From: Sanguibacter keddieii
GTDB taxonomy: Bacteria; Actinomycetota; Actinomycetes; Actinomycetales; Actinomycetaceae
Direction: 5' to 3'
NCBI RefSeq assembly: GCF_001064145.1
Contig: NZ_JVOJ01000037.1
Span: 155,142-219,141 of the forward strand
DNA: 64,000 nt
Shown piece after piece: positions 30,662-40,207 of the stretch. The notes under the pieces were generated by a model. That model ran no database searches. It was not told where the DNA came from and was given only the letters and a program-made list of their open reading frames with translations. Numbering within the stretch: the stretch's first letter is position 1; each line of letters opens with the position of its first letter. The translations under genes and the position numbers were made by a program.

Positions 30662-30802
30662 GGCAAATTGTCGGATAGTGAAACAGGTCAAAGCGGCGTC
30701 CGAGACGTGAGATCAGCGGGTCGCTCAGCCGATGAGGCGGTTCCATTGATTGCGAAGCATGAATGACACCGTGTCTCCAAAGCGGAGACCAGAGGAGGAA
30801 CA

Positions 30803-32203
30803 ATGAGCGGAACGATGGCAGAAAAGGTGTGGCGCGACCACATCGTGTCCAAGGGGGAGAACGGTGCCCCCGACCTGCTCTACATCGACCTCCACCTCGT
30901 GCACGAAGTGACGAGCCCCCAGGCTTTCGAGGGCCTGCGCCTCGCCGGACGCCAGGTGCGTCGCCCCGACCTGACGATCGCCACCGAGGACCACAACACG
31001 CCCACGGTCAACATCGACCAGCCGATCGCGGACATCACGAGCCGCACCCAGATCGACACCCTGCGTAAGAACGCCGAGGAGTTCGGCGTGCGCCTGCACT
31101 CCCTGGGTGACGCTGACCAGGGTATCGTCCACGTGGTTGGCCCCCAGCTGGGCCTCACCCAGCCCGGCATGACGATCGTGTGCGGCGACTCCCACACCTC
31201 CACCCACGGCGCATTCGGCGCGCTCGCCTTCGGTATCGGCACCAGCCAGGTTGAGCACGTGCTCGCCACCCAGACGCTGCCGATGGCCCCCTTCAAGACC
31301 ATGGCGATCACCGTCAACGGCTCCCTTCCCGAGGGGTCGACGGCCAAGGACATCATCCTCGCCGTCATCGCGAAGATCGGCACAGGCGGCGGCCAGGGCT
31401 ACGTCCTGGAGTACCGCGGCCAGGCCATCCGCGAGCTCTCCATGGAGGGTCGCATGACGATCTGCAACATGTCGATCGAGGCGGGTGCCCGCGCCGGCAT
31501 GATCGCGCCCGACCAGACGACCTTCGACTACATCAAGGGTCGCCCCCACGCCCCCGAGGGCGAGGACTGGGACCGCGCCGTCGAATACTGGTCCTCGCTG
31601 GCCTCCGACGAGGACGCCGTCTTCGACGCCGAGGTCATCCTCGAGGCCGCCGATATCGAACCCTTCGTCACCTGGGGCACCAACCCCGGCCAGGGCGTGC
31701 CGCTGTCCGCGACCGTCCCCGCCCCCGAGGACTTCACCGACGAGACGGCCCGCGCGGCCGCCGAGCGCGCGCTCGAATACATGGACCTCAAGGCCGGCAC
31801 CCCGATGCGCGACATCGCCGTGAACACCGTCTTCATCGGCAGCTGCACGAACGGCCGCATCGAAGACCTGCGCGCCGCCGCCGGCATCGTCAAGGGCCGC
31901 CGCAAAGCCGAGGGCGTGCGCGTCATGGTCGTACCCGGCTCTGCCCGCGTGCGCCTGCAGGCCGAGGCCGAGGGCCTCGACAAGATCTTCGCCGACTTCG
32001 GCGCTGAATGGCGCAACGCCGGCTGCTCCATGTGCCTGGGCATGAACCCCGACACGATGAACGCGGGAGACCGTTCGGCCTCCACCTCCAACCGCAACTT
32101 CGAAGGCCGCCAGGGCAAGGGCAGCCGCACGCACCTGGTGTCCCCGCTCGTCGCGGCCGCCACCGCCGTGCGCGGCACCCTGTCCTCCCCGGCCGACCTC
32201 TGA
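30803..32203 (+). CDS. leuC: 3-isopropylmalate dehydratase large subunit
   Basis: 466 residues, normal length. LeuC with LeuD isomerises 2- to 3-isopropylmalate in leucine synthesis. The aconitase-type motifs are present: [45 protein letters not shown], and the [4Fe-4S] cysteines in FIGSCTNGR and [12 protein letters not shown]. The ATG at 30803 follows GAGGAACA. Repression by the divergent LtbR is likely. Confidence 0.97.
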   Translation: MSGTMAEKVWRDHIVSKGENGAPDLLYIDLHLVHEVTSPQAFEGLRLAGRQVRRPDLTIATEDHNTPTVNIDQPIADITSRTQIDTLRKNAEEFGVRLHSLGDADQGIVHVVGPQLGLTQPGMTIVCGDSHTSTHGAFGALAFGIGTSQVEHVLATQTLPMAPFKTMAITVNGSLPEGSTAKDIILAVIAKIGTGGGQGYVLEYRGQAIRELSMEGRMTICNMSIEAGARAGMIAPDQTTFDYIKGRPHAPEGEDWDRAVEYWSSLASDEDAVFDAEVILEAADIEPFVTWGTNPGQGVPLSATVPAPEDFTDETARAAAERALEYMDLKAGTPMRDIAVNTVFIGSCTNGRIEDLRAAAGIVKGRRKAEGVRVMVVPGSARVRLQAEAEGLDKIFADFGAEWRNAGCSMCLGMNPDTMNAGDRSASTSNRNFEGRQGKGSRTHLVSPLVAAATAVRGTLSSPADL

Positions 32204-32236
32204 GGCCCACCCTCCGCAACCCGACAGCGGGGGAGA

Positions 32237-32250
32237 GCCCCGGCCTCGTC
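32237..32250 (-). repeat. Recurrent 14-mer GACGAGGCCGGGGC (copy 8, leuC-leuD gap)
   Basis: Exact minus-strand copy within the 75-base gap between two genes of one operon, so it is not acting as a full terminator there. Confidence 0.85.
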
Positions 32251-32278
32251 CCCCACGGAAGAAAAGACTCAACCACCC

Positions 32279-32911
32279 ATGGAAAAGTTCATCACCCACA
32301 CCGGCATCGGCGTCCCGCTGCGCCGCTCCAACGTCGACACCGACCAGATCATCCCCGCCGTCTACCTCAAGCGCGTGACCCGCACGGGCTTCGAGGACGC
32401 CCTCTTTGCCGCCTGGCGTGGCGACCCGGAGTTCGTCCTCAACCAGGACGCCTACAAGAACGGCTCCGTCCTGATCGCGGGTCCCGACTTCGGCACCGGC
32501 TCCTCGCGTGAGCACGCCGTGTGGGCGCTCAAGGACTACGGCTTCCGCGTCGTCCTGGCCCCGAAGTTCGCCGATATTTTCCGCGGAAACTCCGGCAAGC
32601 AGGGCCTGGTCACCGGCATCATCTCCCAGGAGGACTGCGAGTCCCTGTGGAAGCTCCTCGAGACCGAGCCCGGCACCGAGGTGACCGTCTCCCTGGAGGA
32701 TAAGACCTGGCGCGCCGGTGCGATCTCGGGCACCTTCCAGATCGACGACTACGTGCGCTGGACCCTCATGGAGGGGCTGGACGACATTGCCCTGACCCTG
32801 CGTCATGAGGACGAGATCGCGGCTTACGAGGCCGCGCGCCCGTCCTTCAAGCCGCGCACGCTCCCGGCGAAATTCTTGCCCAAGGAAGAAGTTGTGTCGG
32901 CTCGCGGCTGA
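32279..32911 (+). CDS. leuD: 3-isopropylmalate dehydratase small subunit
   Basis: 210 residues. The swivel domain of the LeuCD enzyme: [47 protein letters not shown] (substrate-binding GSSREHA loop) and [14 protein letters not shown]. It follows leuC by 75 bases that include the 14-mer. Confidence 0.96.
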   Translation: MEKFITHTGIGVPLRRSNVDTDQIIPAVYLKRVTRTGFEDALFAAWRGDPEFVLNQDAYKNGSVLIAGPDFGTGSSREHAVWALKDYGFRVVLAPKFADIFRGNSGKQGLVTGIISQEDCESLWKLLETEPGTEVTVSLEDKTWRAGAISGTFQIDDYVRWTLMEGLDDIALTLRHEDEIAAYEAARPSFKPRTLPAKFLPKEEVVSARG

Positions 32912-32979
32912 AAGCACTGCGCATACTGGCCCCTACCTAGCTAGAGTAGGGGCCAGTTACGTCATAGTGAGGAGCACTC

Positions 32980-34305
32980 ATGTCATCGATCCTTCAGGTT
33001 GAGGGCGGCCATCCGCTGCGCGGTGAGATCACGGTGCGCGGAGCGAAAAACTTCGTCCCCAAGGCGATGGTTGCGTCGCTGCTCGCCGACACCCCCTCTG
33101 AGCTGTACAACGTGCCGCTCATCCGCGACACGGACGTGGTCTCGGACCTGCTGAGCCTGCACGGCGTCCAGATTGACTTCGATCAGGATCGTGGCACGCT
33201 GCGCATGGACCCCTCGAACGTCAAGGTCGCCTCGCGCTCTGACATCGATACGCTCGCGGGCGCCTCGCGCATCCCGATCCTGTTCTGCGGCCCGCTGCTG
33301 CACCAGCTGGGCGAGGCCTTCATCCCCGAGCTGGGTGGCTGCGCGATCGGTGGCCGTCCCATCGACTTCCACCTGGAGACGCTGCGCAAGTTCGGCGCGA
33401 TCGTCGATAAGCAGCCCGACGGCGTGCACATCAAGCGCCCCGCTGCCGGCCTGCACGGCGCGATCATCGAGCTGCCTTTCCCGTCCGTGGGCGCGACCGA
33501 GCAGACGCTGCTCACCGCCGTGCGTAACGAGGGCATCACGACCCTGAAGGGCGCGGCCATCGAGCCGGAGATCCTCGACCTCATCAACGTCCTGCAGAAG
33601 ATGGGTGCGATCATCTCGGTGGACACGGATCGTACGATCCGCATCGAGGGTGTCGCCAAGCTCAGCGGCTACCGCCACACGGCTCTGCCGGATCGCATCG
33701 AGGCGGCCTCGTGGGCCGCGGCCGCCCTGGCCACCCGCGGCGACATCTACGTGCGCGGCGCTCACCAGCCCGATATGACGACGTTCCTCAACACCTTCCG
33801 CAAGGTGGGCGGCGCCTTCGACATCAACGCCGATGGCATCCGCTTCTACCACCCGGGCGAGCCGCTGCACTCGATCGCCCTGGAGACGGCCGTGCACCCG
33901 GGCTTCATGACGGACTGGCAGCAGCCCCTCGTCGTCGCCCTCACCCAGGCCGAGGGCCTGTCGATCGTGCACGAGACCGTGTACGAGAACCGTTTCGGCT
34001 TCACTGAGGCGCTGCGCAAGATGGGTGCGAACATTCAGGTCTACCGCGAGTGCCTGGGCGGGACGCCCTGCCGCTTTGGCCAGAAAAACTACTATCACTC
34101 AGCGGTGATTTCGGGCCCGACCCCGCTGCACAGCGCGGATATCGAGGTTCCGGACCTGCGCGGTGGCTTCTCTCACCTGATCGCGGCTCTGACCGCGTCG
34201 GGCACGTCCACCGTGTCGGGCATTGACGTGATTTCGCGCGGCTACGAGCATTTCACACGCAAGCTCCACCAGCTGGATGCTCGCGTGCGCTACCTGGACG
34301 CCTGA
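32980..34305 (+). CDS. murA: UDP-N-acetylglucosamine 1-carboxyvinyltransferase
   Basis: 441 residues. MurA adds enolpyruvate from PEP to UDP-GlcNAc, the first committed step of peptidoglycan synthesis. The active-site Cys121 is in GGCAIGGRP and the KN pair at 23-24 is in RGAKNFVPKA, where the usual form is GAKNAAL. A Cys at this position predicts fosfomycin sensitivity. LPDRIEA and the C-terminal DLRGGFSHLIAAL are typical. The ATG follows GAGGAGCACTC, 68 bases after leuD. Confidence 0.93.
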   Translation: MSSILQVEGGHPLRGEITVRGAKNFVPKAMVASLLADTPSELYNVPLIRDTDVVSDLLSLHGVQIDFDQDRGTLRMDPSNVKVASRSDIDTLAGASRIPILFCGPLLHQLGEAFIPELGGCAIGGRPIDFHLETLRKFGAIVDKQPDGVHIKRPAAGLHGAIIELPFPSVGATEQTLLTAVRNEGITTLKGAAIEPEILDLINVLQKMGAIISVDTDRTIRIEGVAKLSGYRHTALPDRIEAASWAAAALATRGDIYVRGAHQPDMTTFLNTFRKVGGAFDINADGIRFYHPGEPLHSIALETAVHPGFMTDWQQPLVVALTQAEGLSIVHETVYENRFGFTEALRKMGANIQVYRECLGGTPCRFGQKNYYHSAVISGPTPLHSADIEVPDLRGGFSHLIAALTASGTSTVSGIDVISRGYEHFTRKLHQLDARVRYLDA

Positions 34306-34309
34306 GACC

Positions 34310-35254
34310 ATGGCCGCGTCGGGCGTGCGCCGCAGCATTTTGTTGCTCGTCTCGTCGATGTCGGCGGGCGGGCGTAGCGTGCGCCTGGGGCCGCGCATCG
34401 TGCGCATCCTACGCGGCGGCGGCTGGGAGGTCGCGGTTCGCCTGACGACGCCCGGCGATGATCCGGCGGCGATCGCCGGCGAGGTCGCGTCCGGCTCGTT
34501 CGTTGCGGCTCTGGGCGGAGACGGGTACCTGGGCGCGGTGGCGCGCGGGTGCCACGAGTCCGACGCGATCTTCGTTCCTATGCCTGGCGGTCGCGGCAAC
34601 GACCTGTGTCGCGCGCTGGGGATCGGCACGGACCCGCTGGTGCGTGCGCGTTCCCTGGCTCCTCTGGGTTTTTCTTCCGACGAGGCCGGGGCCGACTCCT
34701 CGGAGTGGCTGGCCTCTCGGGTGCGTCCCCTGGATGGCATGTGGGTGCGCTCGCGTGAGGGTGTGCGCCTGGCCCTCGGCATTGTCTCGATCGGCCTGGA
34801 CGCGCGCGCGAACATCCTGGCCAACGAGTCCTCGCTGACCTCGGGCCCGCTGGCCTACGGCTACGGGGCCTTCGCGGCTCTGGCCTCGCACGAGCCCACC
34901 GAGATCGTGGCCACCGTGGACGGGGTCGAGCGCAACATGAGCGGCTGGATCGCGTCGGTGTCCAACTCCGGGCGTTTCGGCGGCGGCATCACCCTGGTGG
35001 AATCCTCTGACATGAGCGACGGCGTCCTCGAGGTGTGCCACGTCGGCCCCCTGCCGCTCTCTCGCGCCCTGCCCGTGCTCGCCCGCGTCGTCGCCGGCCG
35101 TGCGAAGGCACACCCTGCTATCGAGGTGGAAAGCGCCCGGGTCGTGTCCTTCGCCGCCCCCGCAGGCATGATCGCCATGGCGGATGGTGACCGCATTGCC
35201 TCGATCCCCTTCACCGTCGACGTCGCCCCCGGGGTCGTATCCGTCCTGGTGTGA
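34310..35254 (+). CDS. Diacylglycerol/lipid kinase family protein
   Basis: 314 residues from ATG 34310, four bases after the murA stop, so probably co-transcribed. The DAGK catalytic motif AALGGDGYLGAV (67-78) and MPGGRGNDLCRALG (91-104) are present; the rest follows the two-domain lipid-kinase fold, ending in a strand with ADGDRI. It phosphorylates a lipid such as diacylglycerol, or is a related sphingosine/NAD-kinase-like enzyme. A 14-mer copy falls in a linker (Ser-Asp-Glu-Ala-Gly-Ala). Confidence 0.88.
   Translation: MAASGVRRSILLLVSSMSAGGRSVRLGPRIVRILRGGGWEVAVRLTTPGDDPAAIAGEVASGSFVAALGGDGYLGAVARGCHESDAIFVPMPGGRGNDLCRALGIGTDPLVRARSLAPLGFSSDEAGADSSEWLASRVRPLDGMWVRSREGVRLALGIVSIGLDARANILANESSLTSGPLAYGYGAFAALASHEPTEIVATVDGVERNMSGWIASVSNSGRFGGGITLVESSDMSDGVLEVCHVGPLPLSRALPVLARVVAGRAKAHPAIEVESARVVSFAAPAGMIAMADGDRIASIPFTVDVAPGVVSVLV
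34679..34692 (+). repeat. Recurrent 14-mer GACGAGGCCGGGGC (copy 9, in lipid kinase)
   Basis: Exact copy, read as Asp-Glu-Ala-Gly-Ala in a variable loop of the kinase. Confidence 0.85.
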
Positions 35255-35304
35255 GGTCCGTGTGGGCCAGCGCGCCGGCGCAGCGGTCCCCGTAGAATGA
35301 AGCC

Positions 35305-36078
35305 ATGAGTGCTGTCTCCGGCTTTTACACCTTCGCCAAGGGCGTCCTGACGCCCATCATGACGCCCTGGATCACGTTCACCGTGACGGGCGAAGAGAAT
35401 CTGCCCGCCGAGGGTGGCTTCCTCCTGGTGCCCAACCACCTGTCCAACGTGGACCCGCTGTGCCTGTGCTGGTACTTCATGAAGCGTGACACCGCCGTGC
35501 GCTTCCTGGCGAAGAAGTCGATGTTCTCCGTGCCGGTGTTCGGTTGGATCATCAAGGGCATGGGCCTGATCCCCGTCAACCGCGACTCTAACCCCTCGGC
35601 CGTCCTGGCACCCACCCGCGAGGCCCTGAAAGCCGGCGAGGTCGTCGGCATCTTCCCGGAGGGCACTCTCACGCGTGACCCCGATCAGTGGCCCATGGAG
35701 TTCAAGTCCGGCGCCGCCCGACTGGCCCTCGACACGGGCGTGCCCGTCATCCCCGTCTCGCAGTGGGGACCGCAGGACATCATGGCCCCGTACAACGCCA
35801 AGGGCATCGACATGCGACCGGGTCGGCGCGTCTCGTACCACTTCGGCGAGCCCGTCGACCTCTCCGACCTGATGAGCCCCGCCGGGTCCGAGGATCACGA
35901 GGCCGTCAACGAGGCGACCAAGCGCATTAGAGATGCCGTGCGCGCGGGCGTGGGCAAGCTGCGCGGGCTTCCCGTCCCCGAGCAGGTGTGGGACCCCACC
36001 ACGCAGGCCGGCCCCTGGTGGGAAGAAGAACTCGCGAAGAAGGCCAAGAAGGCGAAGAAAGCCCGCAAGAAGGGCTAA
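35305..36078 (+). CDS. 1-acyl-sn-glycerol-3-phosphate acyltransferase family protein
   Basis: 257 residues. PlsC-type motifs: NHLSNVD (44-50, the HX4D catalytic pair), RFLAKKSMFSVPVFGWI, FPEGT (117-121) and GVPVIPV. It should acylate lysophosphatidic acid in phospholipid synthesis at the membrane. The C-terminus ends in a Lys/Ala-rich tail (KKAKKAKKARKKG). The stop overlaps that of the convergent lipoprotein gene by four bases. Its neighbour, the lipid kinase, supports a phospholipid role. Confidence 0.93.
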   Translation: MSAVSGFYTFAKGVLTPIMTPWITFTVTGEENLPAEGGFLLVPNHLSNVDPLCLCWYFMKRDTAVRFLAKKSMFSVPVFGWIIKGMGLIPVNRDSNPSAVLAPTREALKAGEVVGIFPEGTLTRDPDQWPMEFKSGAARLALDTGVPVIPVSQWGPQDIMAPYNAKGIDMRPGRRVSYHFGEPVDLSDLMSPAGSEDHEAVNEATKRIRDAVRAGVGKLRGLPVPEQVWDPTTQAGPWWEEELAKKAKKAKKARKKG

Positions 36079-36719
36079 TCGCGGATATCGATGACCATGC
36101 GCACCGGGTCGGACAAGAATCCGATCTGGAACTGGCGCGCGGCCGGCGCCCCGATGACGACGTGCGTGTTGTCCTCGAAGGTGCCGTCCGAGACGACGTC
36201 CAGGTCACCGGCGCGCGTGTGCATGCCGCTTGGGTAGGGGTTCTCGCTCGCCGTCATCGGCGTGCCGTCGATGACGAGGTCCAGGACCGCTTGCCCCTTG
36301 ACCTGGATCGGCAGGCCTCGGCCCTGCTCGACGGCCTCACCCGTCCACGCTGCACGCCACACCCCCGGCGTGCCCTCGCCCGAAAACTCGAGCACCACCC
36401 GCGTGAAACCCTCGTGCGTCGCCGCGCGAATCCCCGTCAGTGCCAACGCCTTCGTCGGGTCATCCGAGCGCACCGGAGGCAACCCCTCCACGCTCGACAT
36501 CCAGTTGTCGGCGTTGATCGGCTTGGTCGCATCCAGACCCGGCTCCGGCATCGGCGTCGTCTCGGGCGCCGCGCTCGCGGTCGCGGACGCCGCGGGGGAG
36601 GAGGCGCTCGACGAGGCCTCGGCTGACTGAGGCGCGTTCGTTGGGGCTCCGGGCGTGCACGCACCCAACAGGAGCAGTGAGGCGGCCGCGCTCGCGGCGA
36701 GGGCTCGGCGGTGAGACAC
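36075..36719 (-). CDS. Lipoprotein with AMIN-like C-terminal domain
   Basis: 214 residues. Signal peptide with lipobox LLLGAC (Cys21), then a Ser/Ala/Pro-rich linker to about residue 60 and a beta-rich C-terminal domain (LTGIRAATHEGFTRVVLEFSG...VRMVIDIRD) that matches the AMIN-like pattern of envelope-binding proteins. It is expected on the outer face of the membrane. It overlaps the plsC-like stop tail to tail. Function unknown. Confidence 0.8.
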   Translation of the reverse strand: MSHRRALAASAAASLLLLGACTPGAPTNAPQSAEASSSASSPAASATASAAPETTPMPEPGLDATKPINADNWMSSVEGLPPVRSDDPTKALALTGIRAATHEGFTRVVLEFSGEGTPGVWRAAWTGEAVEQGRGLPIQVKGQAVLDLVIDGTPMTASENPYPSGMHTRAGDLDVVSDGTFEDNTHVVIGAPAARQFQIGFLSDPVRMVIDIRD

Positions 36720-36783
36720 AGTTCCTCCTGGTGCGGGTCGGTTGTTTCAATCCTAGTAGAATGGCCTCGACAGGGAGGTCTCG

Positions 36784-37803
36784 ATGAGTATGACAACAGC
36801 AGCCGTGCTGGGAACGGGCGCATGGGGAACGACATTCGCGCAGGTGCTCGCCGACGCGGGCGTGAGAGTGACGATGTGGGGGCGTAACGCCGACACGATC
36901 TCGTTCATCAACGGGGGAGAGAACCCGACCTACCTCCCGGGGATCTCCCTGTCGGAGCGCATCAGCGCGACCACCGACATCGCCGAGGCCGTCGCCGGCC
37001 GCGAGCTCGTTGTCGTGGCCGTGCCCGTCAAGGCCGTGCGCGCCACCCTGAGCGCCGCGCGCGAGTCTTTCGCCCCCGAGGTCGCCCTGCTGTCCCTGGC
37101 CAAGGGCTTGGAGCTCGGCTCCCTCAAGCGCGTCGACGAGATCATCGCCGAGGCCTCGGGTGTGCCCGGCAGCCGCATCGCCGTCCTGTCCGGCCCGAAC
37201 CTTTCGCGTGAGATCGCGCAGCGCCAGCCCACGGCGACGGTCGTGGCTGCAACCGACGTGGAGCTGGCCAAGGAAATCGCGAAGGCCTGCCACAACTCCT
37301 ATTTTCGCCCCTACGTGTCCACCGACGTCGTCGGCACGGAGATGGCGGGTGCCACGAAGAACGTCATCGCGGTCGCGATCGGTGCCGCCGAGGGCATGGG
37401 CCTGGGCATCAACACGCGTTCGACCCTCATCACTCGCGGCCTGGCGGAGATGACGCGCCTGGGCACCGCGCTTGGCGCTGATCCCGCGACCTTCGCGGGC
37501 CTGTCCGGCATCGGCGACCTCGTCGCCACCTGCTCCTCGCGCCTGTCGCGTAACTTCTCCCTCGGCCACCGCCTCGGCTCCGGCATGGGACTGACCGAGG
37601 CCCTGGCGCTGTCCCCGGGCGTCGTCGAGGGCGTCGCCTCGGCCTCGCCGATCCTCCAGGTCGCGGCCTCCGTCGGCGTCGACATGCCGATTACGGGCGC
37701 CGTCGTCGAGGTCGTCGAGGGACGCGCGAGCATCGAGGACATGGGCCGCATGCTGCTTGCGCGCCCGCAGAAGATGGACGGCTGGAAGATCGAGCTGGTC
37801 TAA
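36784..37803 (+). CDS. gpsA: NAD(P)-dependent glycerol-3-phosphate dehydrogenase
   Basis: 339 residues. GpsA reduces dihydroxyacetone phosphate to sn-glycerol 3-phosphate for phospholipids. The Rossmann loop VLGTGAWGTTFA is at 8-19, followed by MWGRN, VPVKAVR, LSLAKGLE, LSGPNLSREIA and the catalytic-lysine region GATKNVIAVAIGAAEGMGLG. Downstream of the plsC and lipid-kinase genes, which suits a phospholipid cluster. The next gene, ddl, starts 50 bases later. Confidence 0.97.
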   Translation: MSMTTAAVLGTGAWGTTFAQVLADAGVRVTMWGRNADTISFINGGENPTYLPGISLSERISATTDIAEAVAGRELVVVAVPVKAVRATLSAARESFAPEVALLSLAKGLELGSLKRVDEIIAEASGVPGSRIAVLSGPNLSREIAQRQPTATVVAATDVELAKEIAKACHNSYFRPYVSTDVVGTEMAGATKNVIAVAIGAAEGMGLGINTRSTLITRGLAEMTRLGTALGADPATFAGLSGIGDLVATCSSRLSRNFSLGHRLGSGMGLTEALALSPGVVEGVASASPILQVAASVGVDMPITGAVVEVVEGRASIEDMGRMLLARPQKMDGWKIELV

Positions 37804-37853
37804 ACGCCGCGCACGCGGGCACCGAACGCCTCCCGCGCGGTAGTCTTGGACCC

Positions 37854-38990
37854 ATGACTGCAATTTCTCGTCCTCGTGTCCTTATCGTTTTCGGTGGACG
37901 CTCCTCCGAGCATGAGATCTCGTGCTCGACGGCCGCCGGCATCCTGACCGCTATCGACCGCACCAAGTGGGACGTGATCCCGCTGGGTATCACGCGTGAC
38001 GGCCAGTGGGTGCGCGTCGCCGATGATCCGTCGGCGCTGGCGTTCAAGGACGGGAAGGGCCAGTCCGTCACCGCCGGATCGACCCGCGTCGCCCTGACCC
38101 CGGGCGAGGGCAATCTCGTCGAGCTCACCTACGAGGGCGACCCGGATGCACCGGACTCGCGCGTCGTTGGCGTGGAGGATCTGGGCCACGTGGACATCGT
38201 GTTCCCGCTCCTGCACGGCCCCTACGGCGAGGATGGCACCATTCAGGGCCTCTTTGAGATGGCCGGCGTGCGCTACGTGGGCTGCGGCGTGACCTCCTCG
38301 GCCGTGTCTATGGACAAGCACCTCACCAAGACCGTCCTGGCCGCCGCCGGCATCGACGTGGGCCAGTGGGAGCTGGTCACCGCCCGCCAGTGGGACGCCG
38401 ACGCCACCGCCTGCATGGACCGCATCGAGCGCCTGGGCTTCCCCGTCTTCGTTAAACCCTGCCGCGCCGGTTCCTCCGTCGGTATCTCGCGTGTCACCTG
38501 CCGCGAGGACCTGCCCGTGGCCATCAAGGAGGCCGCGAACCACGACCCGCGCATCATCGTCGAGGCCTCCATCTCCGGCCGCGAGGTCGAGTGCGGCGTC
38601 CTCGGCTCGCGCTCCGACTGGCGCAGTGGCACTGCGCCCCTGGGTGAGATTGTCGTCCCCGAGGGCGAGTTCTACGACTACGAGCACAAGTACGTGGACG
38701 ACGTCGTCGGCCTGTCCTGCCCGGCCGACGTCACCCCCGACTACGCCGATCGCATCCGCGAGACCGCGTGGCGTGCCTTCGACGCCCTCGAGTGTGAGGG
38801 CCTGGCCCGCGTCGACTTCTTCCTCGACGAGGCGACCGACACCGTCATCATCAACGAAGTGAACACGATGCCCGGTTTCACGCCCATCTCCATGTACCCG
38901 CAGATGTGGGCCGCCGCGGGCCTGTCCTACTCGGACCTGCTGACCGAGCTGCTGACCGAGGCCGCGCAGCGCCCGCTCGGCTTGCGGTGA
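37854..38990 (+). CDS. ddl: D-alanine--D-alanine ligase
   Basis: 378 residues, the longer Ddl type. It joins two D-Ala for peptidoglycan. N-terminal VFGGRSSEHEISCSTA, then LLHGPYGEDGTIQG, the ATP-grasp core with FVKPCRAGSSVGISRV, and EVNTMPGFTPISMYP carrying the metal ligands. Downstream gene is another ATP-grasp enzyme, 50 bases on. Confidence 0.97.
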   Translation: MTAISRPRVLIVFGGRSSEHEISCSTAAGILTAIDRTKWDVIPLGITRDGQWVRVADDPSALAFKDGKGQSVTAGSTRVALTPGEGNLVELTYEGDPDAPDSRVVGVEDLGHVDIVFPLLHGPYGEDGTIQGLFEMAGVRYVGCGVTSSAVSMDKHLTKTVLAAAGIDVGQWELVTARQWDADATACMDRIERLGFPVFVKPCRAGSSVGISRVTCREDLPVAIKEAANHDPRIIVEASISGREVECGVLGSRSDWRSGTAPLGEIVVPEGEFYDYEHKYVDDVVGLSCPADVTPDYADRIRETAWRAFDALECEGLARVDFFLDEATDTVIINEVNTMPGFTPISMYPQMWAAAGLSYSDLLTELLTEAAQRPLGLR

Positions 38991-39040
38991 GTTCCCCGCC
39001 ACGACCTCGTTCGTCCTTCATTCCCGACAGAAAGAACACT

Positions 39041-39958
39041 ATGACGGCCCATCCCAAAGTCACCCTGGTGACCTGTCAGTCCATGCCCAACCTCTTCAAA
39101 GGCGAGGAAGGTCTGCTCGACGAGCTGGCGGCGCGCGGGTGCGACCCCCAGGTCAAGGTGTGGAACGACCCCGACGTCGACTGGTCTGAGGCCGGCATGG
39201 TCGTCGTGCGCTCCGTGTCCGACTACGCGAGCGACCGCCCCGCGTTCCTGGAGTGGACGAAGCAGCTGAGTCGCGTGCAGAATTCTGCGGACGTGCTGAA
39301 CTGGAACACGGACAAGCATTACCTCAAGGACCTGGCCGCCCTGGGCATGCCCACGATTCCCACGAACTGGCTGGAGCCTGAGCAGAACCTGTCCAAGCAT
39401 CAGATTCACACGCGTTTCCCGGCTTTCGGCGAGTTCGTCGTCAAGCCCGCGGTGTCCTCCGGCGTGCGCGACATCGGCCGCTACACGACCGTGGACACGC
39501 GCCAGCGCCAGGCCGCCATGCGCCAGGTGCAGGGGCTGCTGGGTGACGGCCGCTCGGTTATGATCCAGCGCTACGTTGAGGAAATCGACCTGCACGGCGA
39601 GATCTCGCTCGTCTTCTTCAACGGACTGGTCTCCCACGCCGTCGAGAAGCGCTCAGCCTTGCACCCTGCCTCCGTCACCAACCCGGAGATGCACGAGGCC
39701 GTGGTGACCGCCGAGGCCGCCGACTCCGTCGCGTGGCAGTGGGGCGAGGAGATTCGCCGCGTCCTGCACGGCTACGTGCGCTCGCGCCTGGGCCACGACG
39801 AGCAGTTCCTCTTCAACCGCGTGGACCTGGTCCCCGACGGTAAGGGCTCCTTCCTGGTCATGGAGGTCTCTCTCGTGGATGCCGACCTCTACCTGGGTGC
39901 CACCCCCGGCGCGCTCGGCAACTTCGCCGACGCGATCTCCGCTCGCGCCCACTGGTGA
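39041..39958 (+). CDS. ATP-grasp domain protein (DcsG/GshB-like)
   Basis: 305 residues from ATG 39041 behind AGAAAGAAC; an in-frame ATG at 38906 lies inside ddl and is rejected. The order is an N-terminal pre-ATP-grasp fold (VTLVTCQSMPN), then NWNTDKHYLKDLAALGMPTIPTNW, FVVKPAVSSGVRDIGRY (ATP-binding lysine), VEEIDLHGEISLVFFNG and C-terminal FNRVDLVPDGKGSFLVMEVSLVDADLYL. The pattern is close to the ATP-grasp ligases of the cycloserine-pathway DcsG group. Substrate unknown. Position after ddl may be coincidence or hint at D-amino-acid or dipeptide chemistry. Confidence 0.8.
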   Translation: MTAHPKVTLVTCQSMPNLFKGEEGLLDELAARGCDPQVKVWNDPDVDWSEAGMVVVRSVSDYASDRPAFLEWTKQLSRVQNSADVLNWNTDKHYLKDLAALGMPTIPTNWLEPEQNLSKHQIHTRFPAFGEFVVKPAVSSGVRDIGRYTTVDTRQRQAAMRQVQGLLGDGRSVMIQRYVEEIDLHGEISLVFFNGLVSHAVEKRSALHPASVTNPEMHEAVVTAEAADSVAWQWGEEIRRVLHGYVRSRLGHDEQFLFNRVDLVPDGKGSFLVMEVSLVDADLYLGATPGALGNFADAISARAHW

Positions 39959-40049
39959 TGCACGCCACCGCTGCGAGGGTAGTGCTCGAGTTTCCAAGCT
40001 CGGGTGGGTAGTGCTAAACTCTATCCGTTGCCTTCACAGCGACGCGATG

Positions 40050-40122
40050 GTGGCTGTAGTTCAGTTGGTAGAGCACCTGGTTGTGGTCCAGGACGTCGCG
40101 GGTTCGAGTCCCGTCAGCCACC
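40050..40122 (+). tRNA. tRNA-His (anticodon GTG)
   Basis: 73 bases. Acceptor GTGGCTG with CAGCCAC, a G at -1 (40049) and discriminator C, as expected for tRNA-His, with CCA encoded (40123-40125). Anticodon loop TTGTGGT between CCTGG and CCAGG. A -10-like CTAAACT lies about 40 bases upstream. Confidence 0.96.
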
Positions 40123-40128
40123 CCATTG

Positions 40129-40155
40129 CCCCGGTGCCCGCGCGCCGGGGTTTTT
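40129..40155 (+). terminator. Terminator after tRNA-His
   Basis: CCCCGGTGC pairs with GCGCCGGGG (one G-T pair), followed by five Ts. Confidence 0.85.
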
Positions 40156-40207
40156 GTTTCTGCAGTATGCTTGTGGCATCCTCAATTGACCGGACAAAGG
40201 AGTTCTC

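Noticed and set aside
30725-32917. A 730-residue open frame opposite leuC and leuD
   Set aside because: Shadow of two well-supported genes, with Gly/Val/His-rich composition and no domain.
38906-39040. Long N-terminal extension of the ATP-grasp protein
   Set aside because: It overlaps ddl and is Arg/Ala/Pro-rich; the ATG at 39041 has a Shine-Dalgarno and a sensible N-terminus.
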